Part shown: piece by piece, positions 15,857-25,040 of the stretch
Layout: the number at the start of each line of letters is the position of its first letter
How positions within the stretch are numbered: position 1 is the first letter of the stretch
Source of the DNA: Clostridium_AW sp040797845
GTDB taxonomy: Bacteria > Bacillota > Clostridia > Clostridiales > Clostridiaceae
Assembly: GCA_040797845.1 (NCBI GenBank)
Contig: JBFNFA010000005.1
Location: forward strand, 206,877 to 270,876
Length of the DNA stretch: 64,000 bases
Direction of reading: 5' to 3'
Notes under the pieces: model-generated
Told to the model about the DNA's origin: nothing
Database searches by the model: none
Seen by the model: the letters and a program-made list of their open reading frames with translations, nothing else
Made by a program: the position numbers and the translations under genes

Positions 15857-17188
15857 ATGTGGATTTTTAAATTTATACATTATAAGTGCAATGAAAGAAA
15901 AAGAATATATATAATCGGAGAATTTAATGATTATGAAAAATTCATAGAACAGCAACAAAAAGCTGTGAGTAAAATAAAGGATAAAACATTTAAACTATCA
16001 GCCATCTTAAATTTATATGTTGGATATTATATTAGCAATCAATTAGAAAAGGCAGAAGAGACAATAGAGACAATGAAGTCTTTGGATTTGGATATTGAGG
16101 ATTTAGATAATCCTATAAAATGTATATATTATTATTATTTAATAAATTACTATATTACTACTAGTAATGAAATTATGCTTTATAAGATTTGGGAAGAATC
16201 ACAAAGTTCACTAGAAGAACTAAAACAAAACTGTACTCAACTTTATAGGAATTTGAATATGAATTATAATAACTTCAAAGGTTTATACGAAGAAAGTAAT
16301 AAAATTCTTTTAGAAGATGATCATGATGAAAAGGATGATATATTTTATACTTTATTAAAAGCTGAGATATATTTTAACATAGGAAAAGAAAATGAAGCAA
16401 AACTTATAATTAATGGTTTACTGAAAGATAAGAAAAAACTGGCACCAATATTTAAGAAAAAAATAAAAGATCTTCAAGTGAAATATATGAATGTTGAAGA
16501 TGAAGGATTTGTTAATGCAAATGAAATTAATGAAGAAATAAGTTTTAAAGATAAAATATGGTTAAAAGTTAGAGATTCAGATGCTATGAGAAATTTACTA
16601 CTTTTACTTATACATGTAAAAAATATATTGAAGAAGATATTAAAAAACAAATATGTTTTATCAATTCTTGGATTTTTTGTTGCAGTGCGTCTATGGACAA
16701 TTATTGAAACTATAGTATTAAAGAATAATATATATAGGAGTTATTGGAACCATCTCATTCTAGATATTTTTGGTAAGGCGTTTACTATTAATATCATGCT
16801 ATTATTGCTCAACTATATGATTAAATCTAAAAAACATTTGAAGACTATGTTATTAACCTTAATGCTATTATTTACTGTAGGTCTTAATTTTTATGTACAG
16901 CCATATTCATTAAGTTTAATGGCAAAAATCACAGATCTACCTTATGTTGTATCAAAAAATTATGTTGAAGAGGTTACAACTATTGAATATATTGATATGA
17001 TAAATAGAAGTGATTATCAATACATAGAAATAGAAACAAATAATAAGAATAAGTTTGTAATATTCAATGATGATAATATTTATGATTATATTCTTGAAAA
17101 TTGTTATGAGGGTGACGTTGTGAAAATTAAATATTTACCTAATACAGAAGATTTAATATATATAAAATTAGAAGATATAACAAAGTAG
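15857..17188 (+). CDS. Membrane protein with helical-repeat N-terminus, function unknown
   Basis: A 443-residue protein with no recognised family. Residues ~20-215 are helical and repeat-like (GYYISNQLEKAEETIETMKS; AEIYFNIGKENEAKLIINGL resemble TPR units). Residues ~255-355 carry about four membrane segments (YVLSILGFFVAVRLWTIIE; LLTLMLLFTVGLNFYV). The last ~80 residues are a soluble domain (YQYIEIETNNKNKFVIFNDD). The architecture suggests a cytoplasmic scaffold plus membrane anchor. AGGGGGA lies 6 bases before ATG. There are no operon partners. Confidence 0.7.
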   Translation: MWIFKFIHYKCNERKRIYIIGEFNDYEKFIEQQQKAVSKIKDKTFKLSAILNLYVGYYISNQLEKAEETIETMKSLDLDIEDLDNPIKCIYYYYLINYYITTSNEIMLYKIWEESQSSLEELKQNCTQLYRNLNMNYNNFKGLYEESNKILLEDDHDEKDDIFYTLLKAEIYFNIGKENEAKLIINGLLKDKKKLAPIFKKKIKDLQVKYMNVEDEGFVNANEINEEISFKDKIWLKVRDSDAMRNLLLLLIHVKNILKKILKNKYVLSILGFFVAVRLWTIIETIVLKNNIYRSYWNHLILDIFGKAFTINIMLLLLNYMIKSKKHLKTMLLTLMLLFTVGLNFYVQPYSLSLMAKITDLPYVVSKNYVEEVTTIEYIDMINRSDYQYIEIETNNKNKFVIFNDDNIYDYILENCYEGDVVKIKYLPNTEDLIYIKLEDITK

Positions 17189-17330
17189 ATAATTCAATAG
17201 AAAATTAATTGTAGTTATTATATGGATTCATTACAACACTTTTCATAGCTAAAATAGCTGCGTGCAGGTGGTTGTGTTTTGGATATGGAAGTGTAGCAGT
17301 AAAATATGACTTGTTTCAACTATTGAAATC

Positions 17331-17375
17331 TATAACAAAATATATCATACTATTATAGTAATATCTTTTGTTATA
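17331..17375. repeat. Long palindrome between genes
   Basis: TATAACAAAATATAT (17331-17345) pairs with 17361-17375 (one mismatch) around an inner TACTATTATAGTA. No T run follows. The rest of 17189-17518 holds nothing recognisable beyond an AGGAGG site for the next gene. Confidence 0.6.
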
Positions 17376-17518
17376 TGAATACACATTCGTTCAGAAGATA
17401 AGAAATAATAAAATTTAAGGAAGTATCTTAGAATGATGAAGAGAATTAAAAAGTTTAGGAATGTGGCAGTGTGACCTAAGTTAAGTGATATTCAAAAACT
17501 TAAACTTAGGAGGATAAG

Positions 17519-18169
17519 ATGAATAATACATTTAATCATTGGACAGAAATAAAATATTTAAAGGATACAGTAAAAAATCCATTAATTGAAGTTGGGGAAT
17601 ACACATATTATTCAGGATATTATGCAGGTGGAGATTTTGAAGATATATGTGTGAGATATATATGGGGAGATGAAAAATCTAGGGAAATGTATAATCCTAT
17701 AGAAGATTATGGGTGGACTTTAGATAGAATAAAAATAGGTAAGTATTGTTGTATTGCTAGTGGAGTAACATTTATGATGGGGGGAAATAACAATCATAAC
17801 CCTGATTGGATAACTGTATATCCATTTAAAGATAAGTTACTAGATTCATATAAGCCCAAAGGAGATACAATTATAGGTAATGACGTATGGATTGGTACGG
17901 AAGCTATGATTATGCCAGGAATTACAGTCGGTGATGGTGCAATAATTGCATCTAGATCAGTAATTACAAAAAATGTAGCTCCTTATACTGTTGTAGGAGG
18001 AAATCCTGCAAAACATATAAAAGAAAGATTTGATAAAGATAAGATAGATATGCTACTTGAAATGAAATGGTGGGATTGGGAAGAAAATCATATTAAAAAT
18101 AGCATAGATATATTGTCTAGTTCGGACATAAATGAATTGTATAAATACTATGAAATCAATGTAAAGTAA
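17519..18169 (+). CDS. CatB/Vat-type hexapeptide acetyltransferase (xenobiotic acetyltransferase family)
   Basis: A 216-residue left-handed beta-helix acetyltransferase. The blocks EVGEYTYYSGYYAGGDFED, IASGVTFMMGGNNNHNPDW (catalytic His in the NHN loop), GNDVWIGTEAMIMPGITVGD, VVGGNPAKHIKERF and MKWWDW follow the order of type-B chloramphenicol and streptogramin A acetyltransferases. It uses acetyl-CoA to O-acetylate a hydroxylated small molecule. Whether it protects against chloramphenicol, a streptogramin or something else cannot be read from sequence. It is a single-gene unit with AGGAGG before the ATG and a terminator after. Confidence 0.85.
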   Translation: MNNTFNHWTEIKYLKDTVKNPLIEVGEYTYYSGYYAGGDFEDICVRYIWGDEKSREMYNPIEDYGWTLDRIKIGKYCCIASGVTFMMGGNNNHNPDWITVYPFKDKLLDSYKPKGDTIIGNDVWIGTEAMIMPGITVGDGAIIASRSVITKNVAPYTVVGGNPAKHIKERFDKDKIDMLLEMKWWDWEENHIKNSIDILSSSDINELYKYYEINVK

Positions 18170-18250
18170 TGTATATTTACTTTATTAGAGTGTTATGTAA
18201 GGACATAATTATAAAACAATCCCTATAAAATTAATATTATTATTTTAGAT

Positions 18251-18290
18251 AAGAAATAGTTTCACTTAATGAGGGAAACTATTTCTTTAT
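18251..18290 (+). terminator. Terminator of the acetyltransferase gene
   Basis: AAGAAATAGTTTC (18251-18263) pairs with 18275-18287, followed by a T-rich tract. Confidence 0.75.
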
Positions 18291-18431
18291 TTTTCTTTGA
18301 GTAATTGGAACTAAATCATGAAATTTCTTAATCAAAGTATTAAATAAAAGGTAAAGGAAACATGTAAACAGAAAAGAATATGATATTTAGGTGATTGAAT
18401 TTACCCAGTTTAAAAATTCAAAGGTAAATTG

Positions 18432-18486
18432 AAAACCTCACTTAATACTGTTATGGAGAACCGTAGCGTAAATAAGCGAGGTTTTT
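18432..18486 (+). terminator. Second hairpin with T run, possibly an attenuator
   Basis: AAAACCTC (18432-18439) pairs with GAGGTTTT, with a partly paired insert and a five-T tail. It stands alone between the acetyltransferase and metallopeptidase genes, so it ends either read-through or a short untranslated RNA. The rest of 18170-18681 shows nothing further. Confidence 0.6.
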
Positions 18487-18681
18487 ACTTATTACTTATA
18501 GATATACTATATTTAAGGTTTTATTAATGTTTTATTAATGTTTAGATTATAAATATAGAAGATTAATAGTGTAAAATAAAAGTGTATTAATTATGGAAGA
18601 TAGTATAACTAGTACTATAAATAAAAAGTATAAACTTACAGTACTACCTGTAGTGTGGAATATTAAATAAGGAGAGATAAT

Positions 18682-19842
18682 GTGAAACGTAAGAAGAAGA
18701 TTTTAGTAAGAATTACTTTATTGATTGTATCTTTAGGAATTGTAGGTATGATAGGATTTAACAAGTTATTTAATACAGAATATAATTCGCTAAATGATAT
18801 GGATAAGAGTATGATAAAACAGCTTTCAGAAATTTATAAGACATATGATAATAATTCGAGGGATATATGGAAGGAAGGATATAATTTTAATAATATACCA
18901 CTTGTATTAACTCCAGTAAGTAAGGATAAAGGAATATTACATACATATTCATATGTGATTGGAGTTGATAAATTAGAAAACTCCATATTTTCTAAAAAAA
19001 TAGAAGTTCCTAAAGAAATGAATTTACCACCTATTTATAGAGTATCTTTTTTATCTCCATCTTTGCTTAAGACATGGATGCCGGCAAATTTTATTTTTTC
19101 AGATATAGGAACTCAACATGTTACTTTTTTAAAATATAATCCTTTGAGTACTACAGCACTGAATACAGAAAAGTCATTTAAATATTTTTTAATGCATGAA
19201 GTGTTTCATGAGTATAGACAAGTACCTTTATGGAAAAATGTAAATGACTTAACTTCAACTATTTTTATAGAAGAAAGAAATAAGGAGCAATATCAACTTT
19301 TATTATTAGAGTTTGCCATTTTGGACAAAGCTAATGAAATAAGCAAGAAAGATGAATTAATAAATGTTTTAAGTGATTTTGTTACGGTAAGAGAATATCG
19401 CTATAATAAATTTCAAGATATGAAACAAGAAAAGCTAGTTGAAACTTTGGAAGGATGTGCTCAATATATAGAATATAAGTATTCTAATTTAGTGGGAGAT
19501 CTTGTAAAGCCGCCATTCACTGTAGATGGAAAAGTAGCAGGATTTAAAGATGTATTTAGTAAAGAAGCATTAGAAAATTTTGTGAAAGGAACTAGCTTAA
19601 ATGGATTTATGGATAAAGATTTATACTATTATGTAGGTTCATTAGAGGGAGTACTTTTAGATAAATTGGATATCAATTGGAAAGATAGAGTAGAAAGCAA
19701 TGAATTAATTTATGATATTATGAAAGATGAAATATATAAACGAGCAGATGGTAAGATAAATAACATAGAGGAAATCAAAAATAAATATGGTTATGCTAAT
19801 TTTCAGGATGAAGCAGAAATCATAATAAATAATCTTAATTAA
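18682..19842 (+). CDS. Membrane-anchored putative zinc metallopeptidase (HExxH)
   Basis: A 386-residue protein with a basic N-terminus and one membrane anchor (ILVRITLLIVSLGIVGMIGF); the rest is extracytoplasmic. HEVFHE at about 172-177 is a HExxH zinc site, and the downstream TLEGCAQYIEYKY (about 255-267) could supply the third ligand, as in gluzincins. No family name is recognised. GTG 18682 is the start (GGAGAG 6 bases before; the overlapping ATG is immediately followed by a stop). It is a single-gene unit. Proteolysis on the outer membrane face is inferred from the motif only. Confidence 0.65.
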   Translation: MKRKKKILVRITLLIVSLGIVGMIGFNKLFNTEYNSLNDMDKSMIKQLSEIYKTYDNNSRDIWKEGYNFNNIPLVLTPVSKDKGILHTYSYVIGVDKLENSIFSKKIEVPKEMNLPPIYRVSFLSPSLLKTWMPANFIFSDIGTQHVTFLKYNPLSTTALNTEKSFKYFLMHEVFHEYRQVPLWKNVNDLTSTIFIEERNKEQYQLLLLEFAILDKANEISKKDELINVLSDFVTVREYRYNKFQDMKQEKLVETLEGCAQYIEYKYSNLVGDLVKPPFTVDGKVAGFKDVFSKEALENFVKGTSLNGFMDKDLYYYVGSLEGVLLDKLDINWKDRVESNELIYDIMKDEIYKRADGKINNIEEIKNKYGYANFQDEAEIIINNLN

Positions 19843-20024
19843 TGTGGATATTGAAACTATATAATGAAAATACAGAATATAAAAAAGTGATGAAATTAGC
19901 TTTAAAGAAGCGAAATGAAAAATGTTAATAATGTTATAATAAAATTAATACCGACACAAGTAGGAGAAAGAGCAATTAGAATTTAAAGAATTATTTATAT
20001 AAAGAGAGAATGGTGGTGATGTAG

Positions 20025-21299
20025 ATGTTGAGTAAGCTATTTGGGAAAGATCAAATAGAGATAATTCCAATAAAAAACATAGAGAAAGATAAAAATTGCT
20101 GGGGTGGAGAAGGTATTATTTTCTGCCTTAAGAATGGGAAAGGCAGACTTAGACAAAAATATGGAAGTAATGATACGCAGGGTTTATCATGTTTAGTTTA
20201 TGATAATATTCCACTAAGTAAATTTCATGGAGATGAGTATTTCTGCCCAACTTGTGAAAAACTCATATCTGCTGGATATGGACTAGATAAAATTAATGAT
20301 CAGATTATATCAAAATTAAGAGAGACTTTAAATCAACCATTTGTTTCATTAGAAGAACCACTAAAGAATTTGGAGCCGCTTTTAGGGCTTTTACCGACAG
20401 GGTATTATGCTTTGGCAGATTTGGAGCTATTTCCAACAGATGGAGAGGGTAATTTCTTTTGGACTATAGGAAATAAGCCTACACTTAATAAGGCATCATG
20501 TCCTATATATGATGATGGAAACTGGAGTGAAGATGGACCCAAATATATTTTGCCAACTCAGCCGCCAAGACTTTTTAATAGAGATACAGCAGAATTTTAT
20601 AGAAATAATGATAATTATAGAGCGATAGCATATTATCTAGATGGATACCTATGTGCATTGCTTGATGGACATCATAAAGCCGTTGCTGCTGCTTTGGAGA
20701 AAAGACCTTTAAAAACTTTAGTTATTCTACCTACAACGGGACTATTTTACCCCAATGATGATCAGGGGATTAAGGGCGGTTTAATTATAGCAGGAGAAAC
20801 AGTTTGTGAAAATGAACTATTAAGCAGTTTAAAAAAAGTTGCAGATTCTTTTCCAGAGAATCAAATGTCAAAAAGTGAGATGGAAGATTATCTAAGCTTA
20901 AATGATAAAAGTTTTGGAACATACAATTGGCCAGAGGATATTTTAAAAACAGGTGAGTATTTTCCTAGTGCTTTTACTGCAGCTTGCATAGAATGGGCAG
21001 GAGACCTATCTGATTTAAGATTAGATAAAATTATCAGTCATGAAGAGATGTGTGATAATGGCACTTTATATTATATTGCAAAAGCATTATTTGAACTGAA
21101 AAGCCCGAGGTTCAAGGAGTTAGCATTTTTCATTGGCAAAAATGAATCCTGTGTTTCCATATGGAATGATGTATATTCCTTAATTGCCAAGATTAAAGAT
21201 GAAGAGGTTGAAAATTTCTTTGTAGAATTTCTAATAAATGATGAAAAATTAAGATCAGATATAACGAAAATAGTAGATGACTATTTTAAAATACAATAG
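20025..21299 (+). CDS. Conserved-looking cytoplasmic protein, function unknown
   Basis: A 424-residue soluble protein without signal peptide. A CPTCEKLISAGYGL segment at about 79-92 could be half of a metal site. The segment GYLCALLDGHHKAVAAALE at about 211-229 resembles the DGHHR motif of ParB/sulfiredoxin-like proteins, followed by a beta strand (LKTLVILPTTG). The C-terminal third looks like helical repeats (HEAT-like). No family is assigned. ATG follows GGTGGTGATG. A terminator lies 50 bases after the stop, so it is a single-gene unit. Confidence 0.65.
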   Translation: MLSKLFGKDQIEIIPIKNIEKDKNCWGGEGIIFCLKNGKGRLRQKYGSNDTQGLSCLVYDNIPLSKFHGDEYFCPTCEKLISAGYGLDKINDQIISKLRETLNQPFVSLEEPLKNLEPLLGLLPTGYYALADLELFPTDGEGNFFWTIGNKPTLNKASCPIYDDGNWSEDGPKYILPTQPPRLFNRDTAEFYRNNDNYRAIAYYLDGYLCALLDGHHKAVAAALEKRPLKTLVILPTTGLFYPNDDQGIKGGLIIAGETVCENELLSSLKKVADSFPENQMSKSEMEDYLSLNDKSFGTYNWPEDILKTGEYFPSAFTAACIEWAGDLSDLRLDKIISHEEMCDNGTLYYIAKALFELKSPRFKELAFFIGKNESCVSIWNDVYSLIAKIKDEEVENFFVEFLINDEKLRSDITKIVDDYFKIQ

Positions 21300-21350
21300 A
21301 GTTATATCTTTAGACAGTTTTGGAGACGGATCAACCCAATATATTTAATT

Positions 21351-21410
21351 AACCATATACCAACTTTTATTCTGAGGAAACTAAGAATTAAAGATGGTAT
21401 ATGGTTTTAT
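21351..21410 (+). terminator. Terminator of the 424-residue protein gene
   Basis: Perfect 12-bp stem AACCATATACCA (21351-21362) with 21395-21406, then a T-rich tail. Confidence 0.75.
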
Positions 21411-21519
21411 TTATTATGTTTACTACTTATTTAATGTTAATATTAATATAGAGTATTTGTAAATTATATACATTTTCTGAAATTAAGATAATTTATGGAA
21501 TTAAGGAGTGATGAAGTAA

Positions 21520-22167
21520 ATGAATAAGATAGAAAAGATAATAGTAAGGATAGTACAAGTTCTTATGATTATGCTAATTGTTTTACCCCTTGGTTTTTGT
21601 GCACTGTGGATAGAAAGAGATAAAACTACTAACATACGAAATTATAATAAATATTTCGGAGATAATGGTAAGTATAGAGAAAGATATGATAACTCTTTCG
21701 GAAATAAGGGTAATAATTACAATGATATATTTCCCAAAAGTATCCCTGACTCAGCAAAAGTTGAAGATTTTTGTTATTATTATTATGATCCATTTGACCC
21801 GAATTTTGTATCATACCTTGTATATACTTCCAATGATGAAGCTTTTATTAAAGAGACAGAGAGATTATCAAAGTTAAATTCCTCTAAAGATTATCTTGTA
21901 TATGATGCAACTGGATTTAATTATCCAGTAAGTGCAGTTTATGCAGATGAGAGAGGTTATATTTATGCTTTGTCTGATAAAGAAAATAATAGATTAATTT
22001 ATGTGCAAATTAATTTTTATAATCATCTTACTGATATAAACTATGAAAAGATAATTGATAAAAAATACCTTCCAATTAACTTTGATGCAAAAAAAGGAAA
22101 TTCAACACGAAAGAAATGGGATGAAGAATTTATGAAAAGAGAAGAAAAGGAGAATGATACTCAATAA
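21520..22167 (+). CDS. Membrane-anchored hypothetical protein
   Basis: A 215-residue protein with one N-terminal membrane segment (IVQVLMIMLIVLPLGFCALW) and an outer Tyr/Asn/Asp-rich domain. Its segments AVYADERGYIYALSDKEN and LIYVQINFYNHL look like beta strands. The C-terminus is highly charged. No family recognised. AAGGAGTGATG lies upstream of the ATG. It is a single-gene unit followed by terminator-like hairpins. Confidence 0.65.
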   Translation: MNKIEKIIVRIVQVLMIMLIVLPLGFCALWIERDKTTNIRNYNKYFGDNGKYRERYDNSFGNKGNNYNDIFPKSIPDSAKVEDFCYYYYDPFDPNFVSYLVYTSNDEAFIKETERLSKLNSSKDYLVYDATGFNYPVSAVYADERGYIYALSDKENNRLIYVQINFYNHLTDINYEKIIDKKYLPINFDAKKGNSTRKKWDEEFMKREEKENDTQ

Positions 22168-22267
22168 TTTTTTAATCAATAAAGATAATCTAACATGGTT
22201 AAAAAGTTAAACCTTGTTACCTTTTTAATATATTAATAAAATTTTATTTGTGAAATAATTTAAAAAC

Positions 22268-22322
22268 CTTAGGTATTATTTCCTGAACTCTAAAAAGTAC
22301 AGGTTACTACCTAAGTTTTTTT
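22268..22322 (+). terminator. Terminator upstream of the T-box transcription unit
   Basis: CTTAGGTA (22268-22275) pairs with TACCTAAG (22308-22315), with partial inner pairing and a seven-T tail. A weaker hairpin at about 22192-22218 lies closer to the preceding stop codon. Confidence 0.65.
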
Positions 22323-22359
22323 GTTTTGATAAATATAAATATAATTTTAAAAATATTAG

Positions 22360-22388
22360 TTGACAAAATAATATCCGTAGTATATTAT
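22360..22388 (+). promoter_or_regulatory. Sigma-A promoter of the sulfur operon
   Basis: TTGACA (22360-22365), 17-bp spacer, TATTAT (22383-22388). Transcription should start near 22395, at the 5' end of the T-box leader. Confidence 0.8.
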
Positions 22389-22394
22389 TAAATC

Positions 22395-22700
22395 ATATTA
22401 AATCAATATGATTAGTATGAATTGATTAATGCGATGATAAGAAATAGTAGCATAAAGTAAACTAAAAGAGAGAAATCCCCTAGGCTGAAAGGGATTTTAA
22501 GTGTAACTTGTGTGAATGCATCTTTGAGCACTATCTCGAAATATAGTAGATGATAGCGTGTACGCCCGTTAAAGCGTTGAGGTATGTATGTACCAAAGAA
22601 ATAAGATGTCATTGTATTTTTGTTATACATATGACAATTAGAGTGGGACCGTGGAAGTTAACTTCTGCCTCTAAGTTTTTAGGGGCAGGAGTTTTTTGTT
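22395..22700 (+). promoter_or_regulatory. T-box leader, probably tRNA-Cys specific
   Basis: A stem I region carries the GCGATGATAAGAAA (K-turn/AG-bulge type) start and an AGGCTGAAA terminal loop. The conserved T-box AGAGTGGGACCGTGG is at 22640-22654. A strong terminator follows: AACTTCTGCCTCTAA (22660-22674) with 22679-22693, two G-T pairs, six T. In the typical context GTGAA-NNN-A the specifier reads TGC (Cys) at 22517-22519, which fits the cysteine-related genes downstream. Uncharged tRNA-Cys would prevent termination. Confidence 0.85.
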
Positions 22701-22729
22701 TTAAATAATTAAATTTAGGAGGAATTAAA

Positions 22730-23551
22730 ATGAAAAAAAGAAAAATATTCATTAGTGCAGTATTAGCTTTAACTTTAGTTGTAGGTTTTACAGGTTGTGG
22801 AACAAAAGGCAAACAAACAAATAATCAAGGTACTCAAACTGAATCGAAAAATCTATTAGAGAAAATAAAGAGTGAAGGAAAAATACGTATTGGTACAGAA
22901 GGGACTTATGCTCCTTTTACCTTCCATGATAGTAATGGTAATTTAACAGGATTTGACGTTGAAATAGCAACTGAAATAGCAAAGCGTCTTGGTGTAAAAG
23001 CAGAATTTGTGGAGACAAAATGGGATGGAATATTTGCTGGATTAGATGCAAAGAGATTTGATGCTGTGGTGAATCAAGTTGCAATTAACCCAGACCGTGA
23101 AGCAAAATATGATTTTTCAACACCATATATAACATCCAGAGCGGTGCTTATTGTAGGAGCTGATAATCAGGATATTAAAAGCTTTGAAGATTTAAAGGGT
23201 AAGAAATCTGCTCAATCTCTAACAAGTAATATTGGTAAAATTGCAAAAAGCTATGGTGCTGATATTGAACAAGTTGATGGTTTTAATCAGGCAATTGACC
23301 TTATAACTTCAAAAAGAGTAGATGCTACAGTTAATGACAGCTTATCCTTCTTAGATCTAAAAAAGCAAAAGCCAGATGCCCCAATAAAAGTAGTAGCTGA
23401 ATATGATAATGCTCAGCAAAGTGCAGTGTTATTTAACAAAGGAAATAAGGAGCTTGTAGAAGCAGTAAATAAGGCACTTGCAGATATGAAAGCAGATGGC
23501 ACTTATTTAGAGATTTCTAAGAAGTGGTTTAATACCGACGTGTCTAAGTAA
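22730..23551 (+). CDS. tcyA: Cystine/amino-acid ABC transporter substrate-binding lipoprotein
   Basis: A 273-residue family-3 solute-binding protein. The signal peptide ends in a lipobox (VGFTGC). The domain begins KIRIGTEGTYAPFTFHDSNG, continues with FDVEIATEIAKRLGV and VNQVAINPDREAKYDFSTPY, and ends with ISKKWFNTDVSK. It captures a polar amino acid outside the membrane. The T-box(Cys) and the sulfur genes in the operon point to cystine or a related sulfur amino acid. The permease gene follows after 12 bases. Confidence 0.88.
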   Translation: MKKRKIFISAVLALTLVVGFTGCGTKGKQTNNQGTQTESKNLLEKIKSEGKIRIGTEGTYAPFTFHDSNGNLTGFDVEIATEIAKRLGVKAEFVETKWDGIFAGLDAKRFDAVVNQVAINPDREAKYDFSTPYITSRAVLIVGADNQDIKSFEDLKGKKSAQSLTSNIGKIAKSYGADIEQVDGFNQAIDLITSKRVDATVNDSLSFLDLKKQKPDAPIKVVAEYDNAQQSAVLFNKGNKELVEAVNKALADMKADGTYLEISKKWFNTDVSK

Positions 23552-23563
23552 TGAGGTGATAGG

Positions 23564-24247
23564 ATGAACCTTGATGATGGAACATTAAGAATAATAGAGA
23601 TATTAATAAACTCATTTTTACCCTTATTAAAGGCGGGACTGCAATTTACAGTTCCCCTTGCACTTATATCATTTACTCTTGGATTAATTATTGCTTTGGG
23701 TACAGCTTTAGCCAGAATATCAAATTTCAAGCCATTATCTATATTAGCTAAGTTTTATGTTTCTATAATAAGAGGAACGCCGCTTATTGTTCAATTGTTT
23801 ATAATATTTTATGGACTTCCAGCAGCAGGCATAACATTAAATGCTTTAACAGCAGCTATAATAGGATTTACCTTAAGCGTAGGAGCATACAATTCTGAAG
23901 TTATAAGAGCCGCTATTTTGTCCATACCAAAAGGACAGTGGGAGGCAGGATACTCTTTAGGCATGACATATAATCAAGTACTAAGAAGAGTGATTATACC
24001 TCAAGCCACTAGAGTTTCAATACCACCACTGGCAAATTCTTTTATAAGTCTTGTTAAAGATACATCACTTGCTGCTACAATAACTGTTAGCGAAATGTTT
24101 CAAATAGCTCAGAGAATCACAGCATCTACTTATGAACCTCTTTGGATGTATATTGAAGTAGCATTTATTTATTTTATGTTCTGTAGTGTATTATCAATGC
24201 TTCAGAATAAGATGGAAGAAAGACTTGAAAGATATGTAACTAGGTAG
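23564..24247 (+). CDS. tcyB: Cystine/amino-acid ABC transporter permease
   Basis: A 227-residue polar amino acid permease with about five membrane segments. It has the EAA loop near the C-terminus (EAGYSLGMTYNQVLRRVIIP) and the HisM-type blocks IIRGTPLIVQLFIIFYGLP and NSFISLVKDTSLAATITVSE. It pairs with the upstream binding protein and downstream ATPase. The substrate assignment rests on the operon. Confidence 0.9.
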   Translation: MNLDDGTLRIIEILINSFLPLLKAGLQFTVPLALISFTLGLIIALGTALARISNFKPLSILAKFYVSIIRGTPLIVQLFIIFYGLPAAGITLNALTAAIIGFTLSVGAYNSEVIRAAILSIPKGQWEAGYSLGMTYNQVLRRVIIPQATRVSIPPLANSFISLVKDTSLAATITVSEMFQIAQRITASTYEPLWMYIEVAFIYFMFCSVLSMLQNKMEERLERYVTR

Positions 24248-24262
24248 CGGGGAGGGAATCCT

Positions 24263-25006
24263 ATGATAAATATAAAAAACTTGCACAAGAGCTTTGGAAG
24301 TAATGAAATTTTAAAAGGTATAGATTTGCAGATTAATAAAGGAGAAACTGCCGTTATTATTGGGCCATCAGGTTCAGGAAAAACAACTCTTCTAAGATGT
24401 ATAAATTTATTAGAAACTCCAGATGAGGGTTCTATAACCATTGGGGAGAGCAAATTAGTATTTAACAAAAGTGAAAAGATATCAAATAGTGAAATACTAG
24501 AACTTAGAAAGCAAACGGGGATGGTGTTTCAAGGCTTTTATCTCTTTCCACATATGACTGTCATGGAAAATATAATGGAGGGACAAGTAACAGTTTTGAA
24601 GCTTTCAAAGGAAGAAGCACGTGAAAAGGGTCTTAAGCTTTTAGCAAAGGTTGGGCTTTTAGAAAAGAAAGATCAATATCCTTATGAGCTTTCCGGAGGC
24701 CAACAGCAAAGAGTGGCTATTGCTCGTGCCATGGCAATGGAACCTGAAGTTATTTTATTTGATGAACCTACTTCTGCCTTAGACCCAGAGTTAGCAGCTG
24801 AGGTTATAAAGGTGATGAAGGATCTTTCCAAAGAAGGAATGACCATGATAGTAGTTACCCATCAGATGAGCTTTGCAAGAGAAGCAGCACATAAAGTAGT
24901 TTTTATGGAGGATGGGTTAATTGTTGAAAGTGGAACTCCAAAGCAGGTGTTTCAAAATACAAGTAATGAACGATTAAGAAAGTTTTTAAGCATAGTGGAT
25001 GAGTAA
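24263..25006 (+). CDS. tcyC: Cystine/amino-acid ABC transporter ATP-binding protein
   Basis: A 247-residue ABC ATPase of the polar amino acid class. It shows Walker A GPSGSGKTT (about residue 35), Q-loop VFQGFYLFPHMT, signature LSGGQQQRVAIARA, Walker B VILFDEPTSALDPE and the switch His in VVTHQMSFA. It energises the importer encoded just upstream. AGGGAATCC and GGGGAGGG provide the ribosome site. Confidence 0.93.
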   Translation: MINIKNLHKSFGSNEILKGIDLQINKGETAVIIGPSGSGKTTLLRCINLLETPDEGSITIGESKLVFNKSEKISNSEILELRKQTGMVFQGFYLFPHMTVMENIMEGQVTVLKLSKEEAREKGLKLLAKVGLLEKKDQYPYELSGGQQQRVAIARAMAMEPEVILFDEPTSALDPELAAEVIKVMKDLSKEGMTMIVVTHQMSFAREAAHKVVFMEDGLIVESGTPKQVFQNTSNERLRKFLSIVDE

Positions 25007-25040
25007 AACAGAGAATACAATATTTAAGGAGGAATAAAAA

